A stretch of DNA of 64,000 bases, from positions 248,001 to 312,000 of the forward strand of contig NZ_AYYY01000025.1 of NCBI RefSeq assembly GCF_001436295.1, written 5' to 3'. Positions 63,043 through 64,000 of the stretch are shown piece by piece. The notes under the pieces are model-generated. The model was not told the origin of the DNA. It saw nothing but the letters and a program-made list of their open reading frames with translations, and did not search any database. The position numbers and the translations under genes were made by a program. Positions within the stretch are counted from its first letter, which is position 1, and each line of letters opens with the position of its first letter. This stretch comes from Paucilactobacillus vaccinostercus DSM 20634 (GTDB taxonomy: Bacteria > Bacillota > Bacilli > Lactobacillales > Lactobacillaceae).

Positions 63043-63077
63043 AAAATTAATCACCCATAAGTTGGATGATTAATTTT
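63043..63077. repeat. Inverted repeat between purH and purD
   Basis: Perfect 11-bp stem AAAATTAATCA (63043-63053) / TGATTAATTTT (63067-63077) in the 157-bp purH-purD gap. May be a processing or weak termination site that lowers purD relative to purH. Confidence 0.5.
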
Positions 63078-63150
63078 GAATGGTGTGATCCATGCTATTT
63101 AGGTGAAAATTCACCCCTTCGCGCCATAAGGCTGAAAGGCGTGCTCCGTT

Positions 63151-64000
63151 CTAATGTCTAAAGTGTCTGCGGCCAGAGAAGACTAATGTGACCCCATACT
63201 TGTTCGCGTTGTCGATCGATTCTTGATCTCGAATGCTGCCACCGGGTTCTACGATGGCCTTAATGCCGTGCTTAGCGGCAAATTCGACACTGTCACCCAT
63301 TGGGAAGTACGCGTCCGAAGCGAGGACTGCTTGATCATAGTTAGCGGCTTTTTCTGCTTGTGCCACCGCAATTTCAGCTGATCCGACCCGGTTCATTTGG
63401 CCCGCGCCAATTCCTAACGTTTGCGTGTCAGTCGCCACCACAATCGCATTACTCTTCACGTGCTTAGCCACGATTTGTGCAAAGACCATTGCCTTCACTT
63501 CTTGTGCCGTTGGTTGCCGGTCTGAAACAACTTGAAAGTCTTCCGCCGATTCGATCAGCGTATCTTGTTCCTGACGAAGGACCCCGCCCATAACCGAAAC
63601 CGTTTCGAGCTCTTTGGCATCTAAACGTGCGTTGAAGTCGACCGTCAATAAGCGTAAATTCTTCTTTTTGGCTAATACTTCGTAGGCGTCCTGATCAAAA
63701 CTTGGGGCAATGATAATTTCAAGGAATAATTTATGCATCTTTTCTGCCGTCGCCAAGTCCACGTTCCGGTTAAGCACGATAATGCCCCCGAAAATTGACA
63801 TGGAGTCGGCTTCATATGCCTTATCCCACGCTGCTTCAATCGTTTCTCCCAGACCAATTCCACATGGGTTCATGTGCTTCACGGCCACCACAGCGGGTTG
63901 CTCGAATTCTGCGGCCATCTTCAGGCCCGCATCAGCATCCTTAATGTTGTTGTACGATAATTCCTTACCGTGAAGTTGCTTAGCAGATGCAATTGAAAAT
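63151..64000 (-). CDS. purH: PurH, bifunctional AICAR transformylase/IMP cyclohydrolase (C-terminal part)
   Basis: The gene enters from the right edge; about 282 codons are visible. It catalyses the last two steps of IMP synthesis. The visible part is the AICAR transformylase domain: [30 protein letters not shown] (Lys-His pair at the active site), [33 protein letters not shown] and terminal [13 protein letters not shown]. Complete C-terminus. The N-terminal cyclohydrolase domain is outside the window. Confidence 0.96.
   Translation of the reverse strand, partial: FSIASAKQLHGKELSYNNIKDADAGLKMAAEFEQPAVVAVKHMNPCGIGLGETIEAAWDKAYEADSMSIFGGIIVLNRNVDLATAEKMHKLFLEIIIAPSFDQDAYEVLAKKKNLRLLTVDFNARLDAKELETVSVMGGVLRQEQDTLIESAEDFQVVSDRQPTAQEVKAMVFAQIVAKHVKSNAIVVATDTQTLGIGAGQMNRVGSAEIAVAQAEKAANYDQAVLASDAYFPMGDSVEFAAKHGIKAIVEPGGSIRDQESIDNANKYGVTLVFSGRRHFRH

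Noticed and set aside
1-64000. tRNA and rRNA genes, prophage, integrase or replication origin
   Set aside because: No cloverleaf with terminal CCA, no rRNA blocks, no phage genes, no DnaA-box cluster seen; the only mobile element found is the tnpB unit.

Overview
The window is a dense bacterial chromosome segment (about 50 protein genes in 64 kb, short gaps, strong Shine-Dalgarno sites, sigma-A type promoters, many hairpin terminators). The gene set fits the Lactobacillaceae: a sufCDSUB iron-sulfur operon, LtaS-type lipoteichoic acid synthase, a choloylglycine-hydrolase family enzyme, lipoate ligase, YkoEDC vitamin transport, lipoproteins with Ser-rich linkers, and no respiratory genes. Species is not assigned. 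The strain looks fairly prototrophic for the family: it has leucine, serine and glutamate synthesis genes that many lactobacilli lack.

Layout. 1-2.9 kb (minus): leuA-leuB-leuC (leuC runs off the left edge) behind a leucine leader peptide and attenuator. 3.0-8.6 kb (minus): sufC-D-S-U-B plus a SufT-like gene, preceded by a promoter and an unlisted 53-codon small ORF. 9.2-15.1 kb (plus): gltB-gltD glutamate synthase. 15.1-16.3 kb: alkD-like and ndk. 16.4-16.9 kb: a stand-alone T-box leader RNA with no recognisable downstream gene. 17.0-19.2 kb (minus): serC-serA. 19.5-22.5 kb (plus): a TrpXYZ-type tryptophan ABC transporter behind a Trp-Trp leader peptide and two terminators. 22.5-32 kb: housekeeping genes (dehydrogenase, alpha-carbonic anhydrase, thioredoxin-TerC-RluD-Ntn hydrolase operon, CorA, Asd, MerR, GNAT, glyoxalase family, phosphatase). 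32.1-33.5 kb: an IS200/IS605-like element carrying only tnpB. 33.6-45 kb: ltaS, toxin-antitoxin genes, a diguanylate cyclase, an acetyltransferase, a lipoprotein, a repeat cluster, a ferredoxin-NADP reductase, nucleoside hydrolase, amino acid permease and L,D-transpeptidase. 45.2-48.2 kb: TPP riboswitch and ykoE-D-C. 48.3-55 kb: CPA1 antiporter and an iron-siderophore ABC operon with a flavin reductase. 55-64 kb: two divergent alpha/beta hydrolases, XRE regulator, methyltransferase-like gene, a probable independent non-coding RNA, lplA, usp, and the end of a pur operon (purH partial, purD).

The most notable content is RNA-level and DNA-signal-level regulation. Leucine and tryptophan genes each carry a leader-peptide attenuator. 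The leu and ser promoters share a nearly identical 23-bp upstream element. One T-box appears orphaned. A structured RNA of about 200 nt with its own promoter and terminator lies at 58.6-58.8 kb. A family of hairpin repeats recurs at 40.2-40.6 kb and again ahead of ykoE. A pair of palindromes spaced 22 bp controls what looks like a short terminated transcript near 55.3 kb. All of these are read by eye; no database search was possible.
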